From Escherichia albertii NBRC 107761 = DSM 17582 (GTDB taxonomy: Bacteria > Pseudomonadota > Gammaproteobacteria > Enterobacterales > Enterobacteriaceae), in assembly GCF_000759775.1 (NCBI RefSeq), contig NZ_BBMY01000036.1, forward strand, positions 1-35,505: a stretch of DNA of 35,505 nucleotides. The letters are read 5' to 3'. Both the position numbers and the translations under genes were made by a program. Positions 13,860 to 22,233 of the stretch are shown one piece after another (position 1 is the stretch's first letter; every line of letters begins with the position of its first letter). The notes beneath the pieces were generated by a model that had not been told where the DNA came from, ran no database searches, and was given only the letters and a program-made list of their open reading frames with translations.

Positions 13860-13917
13860 CCTTTAGCGAAAAGGCGTTGAAACGAGTGTCGTAGGGCGGA
13901 GAGAAGATGTGAGATGT

Positions 13918-13939
13918 GCCGACTGCAAGTGCAGCCGGC
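13918..13939. terminator. Stem-loop between convergent perM and bcp
   Basis: GCCGACTGC and GCAGCCGGC pair with a single mismatch around a 4-base AAGT loop. No T tract follows on either strand. It may terminate both genes or be a decayed REP (GTAGGGCGGA begins at 13891). Confidence 0.4.
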
Positions 13940-13958
13940 AAGGAATAGAGAAAAGTAA

Positions 13959-14429
13959 TCAGGCGTGTTCTTTCAGCCAGTTAAGCACCACGTCGTGGTG
14001 ATTGCTGGTTTTGAAATCATCAAATACGTGTTCAATTTTGCCGTCAGCGTCGATCAGGAAGCTGATGCGATGAATTCCATCGTAGGTTTTGCCCATGAAG
14101 GATTTCTCGCCCCAGACGCCGAATTGTTCACATACCTGGTGGTCTTCGTCAGACAGGAGCGTAAAGTTAAGCAGCTCTTTTTCTGCAAAACGGGACAGTT
14201 TTTCGGGTTTGTCGGTGCTGATACCCAGCACATCAACGCCCGCTTTTTTCAACTCATCCATGTTATCGCGTAAGCCGCAGGCCTGTACGGTACAGCCGGG
14301 GGTCATGGCTTTCGGGTAGAAATAAACCAGAACACGCTGTCCCTGGAAGTCGGTCAAATTAACTTGTTCTCCGTCTTGATCCGGCAAGCTAAATTTCGGT
14401 GCGATGTCACCGGCTTTCAGTGGATTCAT
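13959..14429 (-). CDS. bcp: Thiol peroxidase Bcp (peroxiredoxin Q)
   Basis: Thioredoxin-dependent peroxidase that reduces hydrogen and organic peroxides. 156 aa, apparently identical to K-12 Bcp as I recall it. The peroxidatic Cys46 lies in PKAMTPGCTVQAC and the resolving Cys51 five residues on, as in the atypical 2-Cys PrxQ class. GDIAPKFSLPDQDG is the usual N-terminal strand. The ATG overlaps the gcvR stop by one base (TAATG), so the two are probably translationally coupled. Downstream there is no hyfA: the gene converges directly on perM. Confidence 0.97.
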   Translation of the reverse strand: MNPLKAGDIAPKFSLPDQDGEQVNLTDFQGQRVLVYFYPKAMTPGCTVQACGLRDNMDELKKAGVDVLGISTDKPEKLSRFAEKELLNFTLLSDEDHQVCEQFGVWGEKSFMGKTYDGIHRISFLIDADGKIEHVFDDFKTSNHHDVVLNWLKEHA

Positions 14430-15001
14430 TACTTAACTCCATCCTGTTCATCATATTGGGAATAGTTGACGACATTAATACTGCCTTGAGCATTGAGTTC
14501 TGTACATAGCGCTTTGAACGCTTGCTCAATATTTGCCGCATCTGCAGACGCTGGGCTGTGCGCGGTGATCTGGATATGCAACTGCGCAGCTCTTTCATTT
14601 TCAGCAGGTTGCGTGCGCGATACTAGTTCTGCAATGTTCATATGGTGCGCATCGAAAAGCGCAGTAAAGCGCTCAATTAAATGCGGGGAATCGGCCACAT
14701 CGACCTGAACCCAGACAGATGCGGGCATCGGCGGACGCGGACGGGCAGTCGTCCGTTTCATCACGATTAAAAGATCCAGCTCGGCGCCTTTCAACGGTAA
14801 CGTTGATTCAATCAGGGTGATTGCGTTCCATGAGCCGGAAAGCAGCATGATAAACGTGAACTCTTCTCCCAGCATCGCCAGGCGACTGTCTTCAATATTA
14901 CAGCCGCAACTACTGACATGACGAGTGATGGTATTCACAATTCCTGGGCGATCGGCACCCAGCGCAGTGATCACCAGATAATGTTGCGATGACAGTGTCA
15001 A
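14429..15001 (-). CDS. gcvR: Glycine cleavage repressor accessory protein GcvR, TTG start
   Basis: Binds GcvA and represses the glycine cleavage operon gcvTHP when glycine is low. 190 aa, starting at TTG 15001 (TLSSQHYLVITALGADRPG follows), preceded by AAAGGAAT at suitable distance; this matches the K-12 protein. The frame continues upstream to an ATG at 15106, which would add 35 residues with no resemblance to the family. Two ACT-type domains are visible: residues about 5-85 (ITALGADRPGIVNTITRHV) and about 95-170 (VDVADSPHLIERFTALF). It is transcribed with bcp and is divergent from dapA. Confidence 0.95.
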   Translation of the reverse strand: MTLSSQHYLVITALGADRPGIVNTITRHVSSCGCNIEDSRLAMLGEEFTFIMLLSGSWNAITLIESTLPLKGAELDLLIVMKRTTARPRPPMPASVWVQVDVADSPHLIERFTALFDAHHMNIAELVSRTQPAENERAAQLHIQITAHSPASADAANIEQAFKALCTELNAQGSINVVNYSQYDEQDGVK

Positions 15002-15150
15002 ACTGGTTATTCCTTTAAGGGGGGGGTGAGATGTTCTTAAGGAAAGCATAAAAAAAACATGCATACAACAATCAGAACGGTTCTGTTTGCTTGCTTTTAA
15101 TGCCACACCAAACGTACCATTGAGAGACTTGTTTGCACAGAGGATGGCCC

Positions 15151-16029
15151 ATGTTCACGGGAAGTATTGTCGCGATTGTTACTCCGATGGATGAAAAAGG
15201 TAATGTCTGTCGGGCTAGCTTAAAAAAACTGATTGATTATCATGTCGCCAGCGGTACTTCGGCGATCGTTTCTGTTGGCACCACGGGTGAGTCCGCCACG
15301 CTGAACCACGACGAGCATGGCGATGTGGTAATGATGACGCTGGATCTGGCTGACGGACGTATTCCGGTGATTGCCGGAACTGGCGCGAATGCCACCACAG
15401 AAGCCATTAGCCTGACGCAGCGTTTCAACGACAGTGGTATTGTCGGCTGTCTGACAGTAACGCCTTACTACAACCGCCCATCGCAGGAAGGTTTATATCA
15501 GCATTTCAAAGCCATCGCTGAACATACTGACCTGCCGCAAATTCTGTATAATGTGCCGTCCCGTACTGGCTGTGATCTGTTGCCGGAAACGGTGGGGCGT
15601 TTGGCGGAAGTAAAAAATATTATCGGAATCAAAGAGGCTACAGGGAACTTAACACGTGTAAATCAGATCAAAGAGCTGGTTTCAGATGATTTTGTTCTGC
15701 TGAGCGGCGATGACGCGAGCGCACTGGATTTTATGCAGTTAGGTGGTCATGGCGTTATTTCCGTTACGGCTAACGTCGCAGCGCGTGATATGGCTCAGAT
15801 GTGCAAACTGGCGGCAGAAGGGCATTTTGCCGAGGCTCGCGTTATTAACCAACGTCTGATGCCATTACACAACAAACTATTTGTCGAACCCAATCCAATC
15901 CCGGTGAAATGGGCATGTAAGGAGCTGGGTCTTGTGGCGACCGATACGCTGCGTTTGCCAATGACGCCACTTACGGAGAATGGTCGTGAGTGTGTCAAAG
16001 CGGCGCTTAAGCATGCCGGTTTGCTGTAA
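15151..16029 (+). CDS. dapA: 4-hydroxy-tetrahydrodipicolinate synthase DapA
   Basis: First committed step of diaminopimelate/lysine synthesis: condenses pyruvate with aspartate semialdehyde. 292 aa, full length; the start at [14 protein letters not shown] matches K-12. Active-site features: [11 protein letters not shown] (Thr44/Thr45 region), [11 protein letters not shown] (Tyr133 region) and [10 protein letters not shown] with the Schiff-base lysine (about 161). [13 protein letters not shown] carries the substrate-binding arginine. The C-terminal 20 residues ([15 protein letters not shown]) differ from K-12 at several positions. It is followed 16 bases later by bamC, the same order as the K-12 dapA-bamC operon. 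dapE, a later step of the pathway, lies at 22.2-23.3 kb. Confidence 0.97.
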   Translation: MFTGSIVAIVTPMDEKGNVCRASLKKLIDYHVASGTSAIVSVGTTGESATLNHDEHGDVVMMTLDLADGRIPVIAGTGANATTEAISLTQRFNDSGIVGCLTVTPYYNRPSQEGLYQHFKAIAEHTDLPQILYNVPSRTGCDLLPETVGRLAEVKNIIGIKEATGNLTRVNQIKELVSDDFVLLSGDDASALDFMQLGGHGVISVTANVAARDMAQMCKLAAEGHFAEARVINQRLMPLHNKLFVEPNPIPVKWACKELGLVATDTLRLPMTPLTENGRECVKAALKHAGLL

Positions 16030-16045
16030 AGTTTAGGGAGATTTG

Positions 16046-17080
16046 ATGGCTTACTCTGTACAAAAGTCGCGCCTGGCGAAGGTTGCGGGTGTTTCGCTTG
16101 TTCTTTTACTCGCCGCCTGTAGTTCGGACTCACGTTATAAGCGTCAGGTGAGTGGCGATGAATCCTACCTGGAAGCGACACCGCTTGCGGAGCTTCATGC
16201 CCCGGCAGGAATGATTTTGCCGGTGACCTCCGGTGATTATGCAATCCCGGTGACTAACGGTAGCGGTGCTGTTGGTAAAGCACTGGATATTCGTCCGCCT
16301 GCTCAGCCGCTGGCGCTGGTTTCCGGCGCGCGTACTCAGTTCGCTGGCGATACCGTTTCGCTGCTGGTTGAAAATGGTCGTGGCAATACTCTGTGGCCGC
16401 AGGTTGTTAATGTGCTGCAGGCGAAGAACTACACCATTACTCAACGCGATGACGCTGGTCAGACGCTGACTACCGATTGGGTGCAATGGAATCGTCTGGA
16501 TGAAGACGAGCAGTATCGCGGTCGTTATCAAATCTCTGTTAAACCGCAGGGTTATCAGCAAGCGGTAACGGTGAAACTGCTTAATCTGGAACAAGCAGGC
16601 AAACCGGTTGCAGACGCAGCTTCCATGCAGCGTTACAGCACCGAGATGATGAACGTCATTTCTGCCGGCCTGGATAAATCTGCTACTGATGCGGCCAATG
16701 CGGCGCAAAACCGAGCCTCCACCACCATGGATGTGCAAAGTGCCGCAGACGACACCGGTTTACCGATGCTGGTCGTGCGCGGGCCGTTCAATGTGGTATG
16801 GCAACGCCTGCCAGCAGCACTGGAAAAAGTGGGCATGAAAGTGACCGACAGTACCCGCTCACAGGGCAGCATGGCCGTGACTTATAAGCCTCTGTCTGAC
16901 AGTGACTGGCAGGAACTGGGCGCACGCGATCCAGGACTGGCGTCAGGAGACTATAAACTGCAGGTCGGCGATTTAGATAACCGCAGTAGCTTACAGTTTA
17001 TTGATCCGAAAGGTCATACACTGACCCAAAGCCAGAACGACGCGCTGGTCGCGGTCTTCCAGGCAGCGTTTAGCAAGTAA
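16046..17080 (+). CDS. bamC: Outer-membrane assembly lipoprotein BamC
   Basis: Subunit of the BAM complex (BamABCDE) that folds beta-barrel proteins into the outer membrane. 344 aa, full length. The signal sequence runs to the lipobox LLLAAC, giving lipidated Cys25, followed by an unstructured segment that in K-12 wraps around BamD. Two helix-grip domains follow (roughly residues 100-215 and 230-344), separated by an Ala/Asn-rich linker ([16 protein letters not shown]). ATG 16046 is used rather than the TTG directly before it. It is co-transcribed with dapA and ends at a strong terminator. Confidence 0.96.
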   Translation: MAYSVQKSRLAKVAGVSLVLLLAACSSDSRYKRQVSGDESYLEATPLAELHAPAGMILPVTSGDYAIPVTNGSGAVGKALDIRPPAQPLALVSGARTQFAGDTVSLLVENGRGNTLWPQVVNVLQAKNYTITQRDDAGQTLTTDWVQWNRLDEDEQYRGRYQISVKPQGYQQAVTVKLLNLEQAGKPVADAASMQRYSTEMMNVISAGLDKSATDAANAAQNRASTTMDVQSAADDTGLPMLVVRGPFNVVWQRLPAALEKVGMKVTDSTRSQGSMAVTYKPLSDSDWQELGARDPGLASGDYKLQVGDLDNRSSLQFIDPKGHTLTQSQNDALVAVFQAAFSK

Positions 17081-17086
17081 AAATAC

Positions 17087-17113
17087 AGGGCTGGAGTCAT
17101 CCGGCCCTTTTTT
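17087..17113 (+). terminator. Intrinsic terminator of dapA-bamC
   Basis: AGGGCTGGA pairs with TCCGGCCCT (one G-T pair) around a 4-base loop and runs into six or more T. It lies 6 bases after the bamC stop. Confidence 0.85.
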
Positions 17114-17123
17114 CTGATATGAT

Positions 17124-17139
17124 ACGCAAACGTGTGCGT
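17124..17139 (+). promoter_or_regulatory. PurR operator of purC
   Basis: ACGCAAACGTGTGCGT matches the PurR consensus and the K-12 purC operator. It lies about 155 bases upstream of the purC start, overlapping or next to its promoter. Confidence 0.88.
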
Positions 17140-17192
17140 CAGTGGAAAAACACGATTTTAGCGTTAATTCGCATGAAATTTGTTTGCCAGAT

Positions 17193-17225
17193 GTAGATCG
17201 GAGAAGGCGTTCACGCCGCATCCGA
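17193..17225. repeat. REP element in the purC leader
   Basis: GTAGATCGGAGAAGGCGTTC followed by a complementary half ending in GCATCCGAC is a REP-type dyad with several deviations from the consensus. It lies between the PurR operator and the purC start, so it would be part of the purC 5' leader RNA. Confidence 0.75.
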
Positions 17226-17292
17226 CAAAACGAGCAACACACCAGACAGCAAAAGATTTTAAAACGTTAATTCACACCCAGGAGTGATAAAG

Positions 17293-18006
17293 ATGCAAAA
17301 GCAAGCTGAGTTGTATCGTGGTAAAGCGAAAACCGTATACAGCACGGAAAACCCGGACCTGTTGGTGCTCGAATTCCGCAATGATACGTCAGCAGGGGAT
17401 GGCGCGCGCATTGAGCAGTTTGATCGCAAAGGTATGGTGAACAATAAGTTCAACTACTTCATCATGAGCAAACTGGCGGAAGCGGGTATCCCGACTCAGA
17501 TGGAGCGCCTGCTCTCTGATACCGAATGTCTGGTGAAAAAACTGGATATGGTGCCGGTTGAATGTGTCGTGCGTAACCGTGCCGCTGGCTCTCTGGTGAA
17601 ACGTCTTGGAATCGAAGAAGGTATTGAACTGAATCCACCGTTGTTCGATCTGTTCCTGAAAAACGATGCGATGCACGATCCGATGGTTAACGAATCTTAC
17701 TGTGAAACCTTTGGTTGGGTAAGCAAAGAGAATCTGGCGCGAATGAAAGAGTTGACCTACAAAGCGAATGACGTGCTGAAAAAGCTGTTCGACGATGCCG
17801 GTTTGATTCTGGTCGACTTCAAGCTGGAGTTTGGTCTGTACAAAGGTGAAGTGGTGCTGGGCGATGAGTTCTCCCCGGACGGCAGCCGCCTGTGGGACAA
17901 AGAAACGCTGGAGAAAATGGATAAAGACCGTTTCCGCCAGAGCCTCGGTGGTTTGATCGAAGCTTATGAAGCCGTCGCCCGCCGCCTGGGGGTTCAGCTG
18001 GACTGA
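17293..18006 (+). CDS. purC: SAICAR synthetase PurC
   Basis: Purine synthesis step joining aspartate to CAIR with ATP to form SAICAR. 237 aa, full length, apparently identical to K-12 as I recall it. Visible motifs: [13 protein letters not shown] (ATP-binding N-terminus), [27 protein letters not shown], and LVDFKLEFG with [13 protein letters not shown] (metal/ATP site). The start at ATG 17293 follows AGGAGTGATAA at good distance. It is transcribed alone under a PurR operator, unlinked to purMN in this window but under the same repressor. Confidence 0.98.
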
Positions 18007-18022
18007 TTTTTCTGTTCATCAT

Positions 18023-18047
18023 CTTGCCGTGTTGCTGGCACGGCAAG
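18023..18047 (+). terminator. Hairpin downstream of purC
   Basis: A perfect 9-bp stem CTTGCCGTG/CACGGCAAG with a 7-base loop begins 17 bases after the purC stop. There is no T tract after it, so it could be a terminator or a transcript-stabilising 3' hairpin. Confidence 0.5.
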
Positions 18048-18173
18048 ACAACCGCTCTTGTAAGATGTGAATTGAACGCTCATTCCTCCGCCATTTCCTC
18101 TTGTTTTCCTGTGGTAATCTTCCTCTTAACCACCTACGATCATCACTATAATGAATATATTGTTGAGGTATTT

Positions 18174-19037
18174 ATGCGCTGGCAAGGGCGACGTGAAAGT
18201 GACAATGTTGAAGACAGGCGAAACAGTTCTGGAGGCCCGTCAATGGGCGGTCCTGGTTTTCGCTTGCCGACAGGTAAGGGTGGGCTGATTTTACTGATAG
18301 TCGTGCTGGTTGCAGGCTACTATGGTGTTGATTTAACCGGGCTGTTGACCGGACAGCCGATCTCCCTGCAACAATCGACACACTCGATCAGCCCTAACGA
18401 AGACGAAGCGGCAAAATTTACCTCGGTGATTCTGGCGACCACGGAAGACACCTGGGGACAACAATTCGAGAAGATGGGGAGGACTTATCGGCAACCGAAA
18501 CTGGTGATGTATCGAGGGATGACGCGAACCGGTTGCGGGGCCGGGCAGTCCATTATGGGACCGTTCTATTGCCCGGCGGATGGTACGGTCTATATCGATC
18601 TTTCCTTCTATGATGACATGAAAAATAAATTGGGTGCGGATGGCGATTTTGCCCAGGGGTACGTTATCGCCCATGAAGTCGGTCATCACGTACAGAAACT
18701 GTTAGGTATTGAACCGAAAGTCCGCCAGTTACAACAAAATGCCACTCAGGTGGAGGCGAACCGCTTATCTGTGCGAATGGAGCTTCAGGCTGACTGCTTT
18801 GCTGGCGTCTGGGGGCATAGCATGCAACAACAAGGCGTTCTGGAAACAGGCGATCTGGAAGAGGCGCTGAATGCGGCGCAGGCTATTGGCGATGACCGCT
18901 TACAACAGCAAAGTCAGGGGCGGGTAGTACCGGATAGTTTCACTCATGGTACCTCTCAACAACGTTATAGCTGGTTTAAACGTGGTTTCGACAGCGGCGA
19001 TCCGGCACAATGCAACACTTTCGGTAAAAGCATTTAA
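18174..19037 (+). CDS. ypfJ: Predicted zinc metalloprotease YpfJ
   Basis: 287 aa, family 'neutral zinc metallopeptidase' (DUF/zinc_peptidase group); no substrate is known to me. The N-terminal 35 residues are hydrophilic and Gly/Arg-rich. A single membrane helix follows at about residues 37-53 ([17 protein letters not shown]), so the C-terminal catalytic part is probably periplasmic. The zinc motif HEVGHH is at residues 167-172, and a third ligand is likely in the [12 protein letters not shown] segment. Four cysteines (CGAGQ, FYCPA, ADCFA, PAQCN) could form disulfides. The start [10 protein letters not shown] follows TTGAGGTAT. It is followed 14 bases later by tmcA. Confidence 0.92.
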   Translation: MRWQGRRESDNVEDRRNSSGGPSMGGPGFRLPTGKGGLILLIVVLVAGYYGVDLTGLLTGQPISLQQSTHSISPNEDEAAKFTSVILATTEDTWGQQFEKMGRTYRQPKLVMYRGMTRTGCGAGQSIMGPFYCPADGTVYIDLSFYDDMKNKLGADGDFAQGYVIAHEVGHHVQKLLGIEPKVRQLQQNATQVEANRLSVRMELQADCFAGVWGHSMQQQGVLETGDLEEALNAAQAIGDDRLQQQSQGRVVPDSFTHGTSQQRYSWFKRGFDSGDPAQCNTFGKSI

Positions 19038-19051
19038 TTTTTGGGGCAGGG

Positions 19052-21067
19052 ATGGCTGAACTGACAGCGCTACACACATTGACGGCGCAAATGAAACGCG
19101 AAGGGATTCGCCGCTTGTTAACGTTGAGTGGGGAAGAGAATTGGTGCTGTGAACATACGCTTAAATTGCGTGACGCTTTACCGGGTGACTGGCTGTGGGT
19201 TTCGCCACAGCCAGCTACTGAAAATCACTGTACGCCATCCGCGTTGCAAACGTTGCTCGGACGGGAGTTCCTTCATGCGGTATTCGATGCCAGGCAAGGC
19301 TTTGATGCTGCTGCTTTTGCGGCGCTTAGCGGGACGCTGAAAGCCGGAAGCTGGCTGGTTTTGTTGCTTCCTGTATGGGACGAGTGGGAAAACCATCCCG
19401 ATGCAGATTCGCTACGCTGGAGCGATTGCCATAATCCCATTGCTACTCCACATTTTGTCCAACATTTCAAATGCATACTTGCGGCAGATAACGAGATTAT
19501 TTTCTGGCGTCAAAACCAGCCGCTGGTGTTGACGAACTTTGCGCCCCGTACTGACTGGCATCCCGCTACTGGCGTACCACAGCCGGAGCAACAACATATT
19601 TTACAGCAGCTTCTGACCATGCCGCCGGGCGTGGCGGCGGTGACTGCGGCGCGTGGACGGGGAAAGTCGGCGTTGGCCGGGCAACTTATTTCACGTATTG
19701 CTGGCAATGCAATAGTGACAGCGCCTGCAAAGGCGGCAACGGATGTGCTGGCACAGTTTGCGGGCGATAAGTTTTGCTTTATTGCGCCGGATGCCTTGTT
19801 AGCCAGTGATAAGCAAGCCGACTGGCTGGTGGTCGACGAAGCCGCAGCCATTCCTGCACCGTTGTTGCATCAATTGGTATCGCGTTTCCCTCGTACGTTG
19901 TTAACCACTACGGTGCAGGGCTATGAAGGCACCGGACGTGGCTTTTTGCTGAAGTTTTGTGCGCGTTTTCCTCATTTGCAACGTTTTGAATTACAACAGC
20001 CGATTCGCTGGGCGCAGGGATGTCCGCTGGAAAAAATGGTTAGTGAGGCTCTGGTTTTTGACGACGAAAACGTCACTCATTCGCCACAAGGCAAGATCAC
20101 CATTTCTGCATTTGAACAGACGTTATGGCAACGCGAACCAGAAACGCCGTTAAAGGTTTATCAGTTACTGTCAGGCGCGCACTACCGAACGTCGCCGCTG
20201 GATTTACGCCGGATGATGGATGCGCCAGGGCAACATTTTTTACAAGCTGCTTGCGAAAACGAAATAGTCGGGGCGCTGTGGCTGGTGGATGAAGGCGGAT
20301 TATCTGAAGAGCTCAGTCAGGCGATATGGGCAGGTTTTCGTCGCCCGCGGGGTAATCTTGTGGCCCAGTCGCTGGCGGCGCACGGTAGCAATCCATTGGC
20401 GGCGATATTGCGCGGACGGCGTGTTAGCCGAATAGCTGTTCATCCGGCGCGTCAACGGGAAGGCACAGGACAACAGCTTATTGCCTGCACTCTGAAAGAG
20501 ACCCATGACCTCGACTATCTTTCAGTGAGCTTTGGCTACACCGAGGAATTATGGCGTTTCTGGCAACGATGCGGTTTTGTGCTGGTGCGGATGGGCAATC
20601 ATCGCGAAGCCAGCAGTGGCTGTTATACGGCAATGGCGCTATTACCGATTAGCAAATCGGGTAAATTGTTGGCAGAACGCGAGCATTATCGTTTACGCCG
20701 TGATGTGCGAACTCTTACGCAGTGGAATGGCGAAACCATTCCAGTTGAGCCGCTAAATGATACCGTGCTTTCTGACGATGACTGGCTTGAGTTGGCTGGT
20801 TTTGCTTTCGCTCATCGTCCGCTGTTAACCTCTTTAGGCTGTTTAACGCGTTTACTGCAAACCAGCGATTTGGCATTACCAGCGTTGCGTGGACGCTTGC
20901 TGAGAAATGTCAGCGATGCGCAGTTAGGTATCACACTTAAACTATCAGGCCGTAAGGCATTGCTGGTTCGCCAACGTGAAGAGGCAGCGCAGGCGCTGTT
21001 CGCACTTGATGATGTTCGCACAGAGCGCCTGCGCGATCGCATAACGCAATGGCAATTTTTTCACTGA
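19052..21067 (+). CDS. tmcA: tRNA(Met) cytidine acetyltransferase TmcA
   Basis: Places N4-acetylcytidine at the wobble position of elongator tRNA(Met), using acetyl-CoA and ATP or GTP, which prevents misreading of Ile codons. 671 aa, full length. The N-terminal domain is followed by an RNA-helicase-like module with Walker A AARGRGKSALAGQL and Walker B LVVDEAAAIPAPLL. Then comes the GNAT acetyltransferase module (RVSRIAVHPARQREGTGQQL is the acetyl-CoA loop) and a C-terminal tRNA-binding tail. The closest eukaryotic relative is NAT10/Kre33. It lies 14 bases after ypfJ and about 70 before ypfH, so the three may share a transcript. Confidence 0.96.
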   Translation: MAELTALHTLTAQMKREGIRRLLTLSGEENWCCEHTLKLRDALPGDWLWVSPQPATENHCTPSALQTLLGREFLHAVFDARQGFDAAAFAALSGTLKAGSWLVLLLPVWDEWENHPDADSLRWSDCHNPIATPHFVQHFKCILAADNEIIFWRQNQPLVLTNFAPRTDWHPATGVPQPEQQHILQQLLTMPPGVAAVTAARGRGKSALAGQLISRIAGNAIVTAPAKAATDVLAQFAGDKFCFIAPDALLASDKQADWLVVDEAAAIPAPLLHQLVSRFPRTLLTTTVQGYEGTGRGFLLKFCARFPHLQRFELQQPIRWAQGCPLEKMVSEALVFDDENVTHSPQGKITISAFEQTLWQREPETPLKVYQLLSGAHYRTSPLDLRRMMDAPGQHFLQAACENEIVGALWLVDEGGLSEELSQAIWAGFRRPRGNLVAQSLAAHGSNPLAAILRGRRVSRIAVHPARQREGTGQQLIACTLKETHDLDYLSVSFGYTEELWRFWQRCGFVLVRMGNHREASSGCYTAMALLPISKSGKLLAEREHYRLRRDVRTLTQWNGETIPVEPLNDTVLSDDDWLELAGFAFAHRPLLTSLGCLTRLLQTSDLALPALRGRLLRNVSDAQLGITLKLSGRKALLVRQREEAAQALFALDDVRTERLRDRITQWQFFH

Positions 21068-21140
21068 CTCCTTCAATTTTCTCCCATGGTCATTGTGAGT
21101 CAGCGGCGTAAAATTGGTGATATCAGTTAAGGAGTTCGCC

Positions 21141-21836
21141 ATGAAACATGACCATTTTGTTGTTCAAAGCCCGGATAAACCTGCGCAACAGTTGTTACTG
21201 CTTTTCCATGGTGTCGGGGATAACCCGGTAGCAATGGGCGAAATTGGCAGTTGGTTTGCGCCACTGTTCCCGGATGCGCTGGTGGTGAGCGTCGGTGGCG
21301 CGGAGCCGAGTGGTAATCCGGCGGGACGTCAGTGGTTTTCGGTGCAGGGCATAACGGAAGAAAATCGCCAGGCGCGCGTGGATGCCATCATGCCGACGTT
21401 TATTGAGACAGTGCGCTACTGGCAGAAACAGAGCGGAGTAGGGGCAAACGCCACGGCGCTGATTGGTTTCTCGCAAGGGGCAATCATGGCGCTGGAGAGC
21501 ATTAAAGCCGAACCAGGGTTAGCCTCACGCGTCATCGCCTTTAATGGTCGCTATGCCAGTCTGCCGGAAACGGCTTCTACCGCCACGACAATCCACCTGA
21601 TTCACGGCGGTGACGATCCGGTTATTGAGCTGGCGCATGCCGTTGCGGCGCAGGAGGCTTTAATCAGTGCGGGTGGTGATGTGACGCTGGATATTGTGGA
21701 AGATTTGGGCCATGCGATCGACAATCGTAGTATGCAGTTTGCCCTTGATCACTTGCGTTATACCATCCCAAAACATTATTTCGATGAAGCATTAAGCGGC
21801 GGTAAGCCGGGTGATGATGTGATTGAAATGATGTAA
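21141..21836 (+). CDS. ypfH: Alpha/beta-hydrolase esterase YpfH
   Basis: Carboxylesterase-type alpha/beta hydrolase; the K-12 protein has esterase activity on short acyl esters in vitro. 231 aa, one residue shorter than the K-12 protein as I recall it (GDDVIEMM instead of GDDDVIEMM at the end). Catalytic features: LLLFHGVGDN (oxyanion region), nucleophile elbow GFSQGAIM with the serine, the Asp in HGGDDPVI and the His in EDLGHAID. The start is ATG 21141 after AAGGAG. Its physiological substrate is unknown. REP elements follow it. Confidence 0.93.
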   Translation: MKHDHFVVQSPDKPAQQLLLLFHGVGDNPVAMGEIGSWFAPLFPDALVVSVGGAEPSGNPAGRQWFSVQGITEENRQARVDAIMPTFIETVRYWQKQSGVGANATALIGFSQGAIMALESIKAEPGLASRVIAFNGRYASLPETASTATTIHLIHGGDDPVIELAHAVAAQEALISAGGDVTLDIVEDLGHAIDNRSMQFALDHLRYTIPKHYFDEALSGGKPGDDVIEMM

Positions 21837-21855
21837 AAGACAGATGCCCTGGCGC

Positions 21856-21939
21856 GTAGGCCTGATAAGACGCGTGAGCGTCGCATCAGGCATTGTTCGT
21901 TCGCTATTGCCGGATGCGGCGTTAACGCCTTATCCGGCC
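21856..21939. repeat. BIME: two inverted REP elements between ypfH and ypfN
   Basis: One REP spans 21856-21892 (GTAGGCCTGATAAGACGCG ... GCATCAGGCA) and a second in opposite orientation spans 21909-21939 (GCCGGATGCGGCGTTAACGC ... ATCCGGCC). The pair with a 16-base spacer is a typical BIME between convergent genes. Confidence 0.9.
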
Positions 21940-21985
21940 CACGATTGAGCGCCAGATATTGGACACAATTATCCGGCTCCTCAGC

Positions 21986-22186
21986 TTACTTCTTCGGTTG
22001 ATCCTTCTTCGGCCAGTCGTCGTCATCGTCCCACTTATCGTTAAAATCACGATGCGGGGGAAGCTCCGGCTTGTTGGCGAGAAATTTTTTATGGTCGACG
22101 CGCTTGAGATCTTTAATCACGTTCAGCAGGACGCCCACCAAAAAGACAATCACCAGAATCCACCAATATTTAGTCAGCCAGTCCAT
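21986..22186 (-). CDS. ypfN: Small membrane protein YpfN (UPF0370)
   Basis: 66 aa protein with one N-terminal membrane helix ([18 protein letters not shown]) and a highly charged C-terminal tail rich in Asp and Lys ([17 protein letters not shown]). Function unknown; conserved in enterobacteria as UPF0370. It lies 30 bases downstream of dapE with a good AGAGGAAAT ribosome site and is probably the last gene of yffB-dapE-ypfN. A hairpin straddling the dapE stop lies just upstream. Confidence 0.92.
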   Translation of the reverse strand: MDWLTKYWWILVIVFLVGVLLNVIKDLKRVDHKKFLANKPELPPHRDFNDKWDDDDDWPKKDQPKK

Positions 22187-22207
22187 GCTTATTTCCTCTT
22201 ATTACAG

Positions 22208-22233
22208 AACAGCTCATCAGGCGACGAGCTGTT
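22208..22233 (-). promoter_or_regulatory. Hairpin spanning the dapE stop codon
   Basis: AACAGCTC and GAGCTGTT form a perfect 8-bp stem with a 10-base loop; the stem includes the last dapE codons and the tandem TGATGA stop. It sits directly before the ypfN ribosome site and lacks a T tract, so it may affect coupling or RNA stability rather than terminate. Confidence 0.4.

Noticed and set aside
16130-16738. 202-codon open frame on the minus strand within bamC
   Set aside because: Shadow of bamC with no recognisable domain and no start signal.
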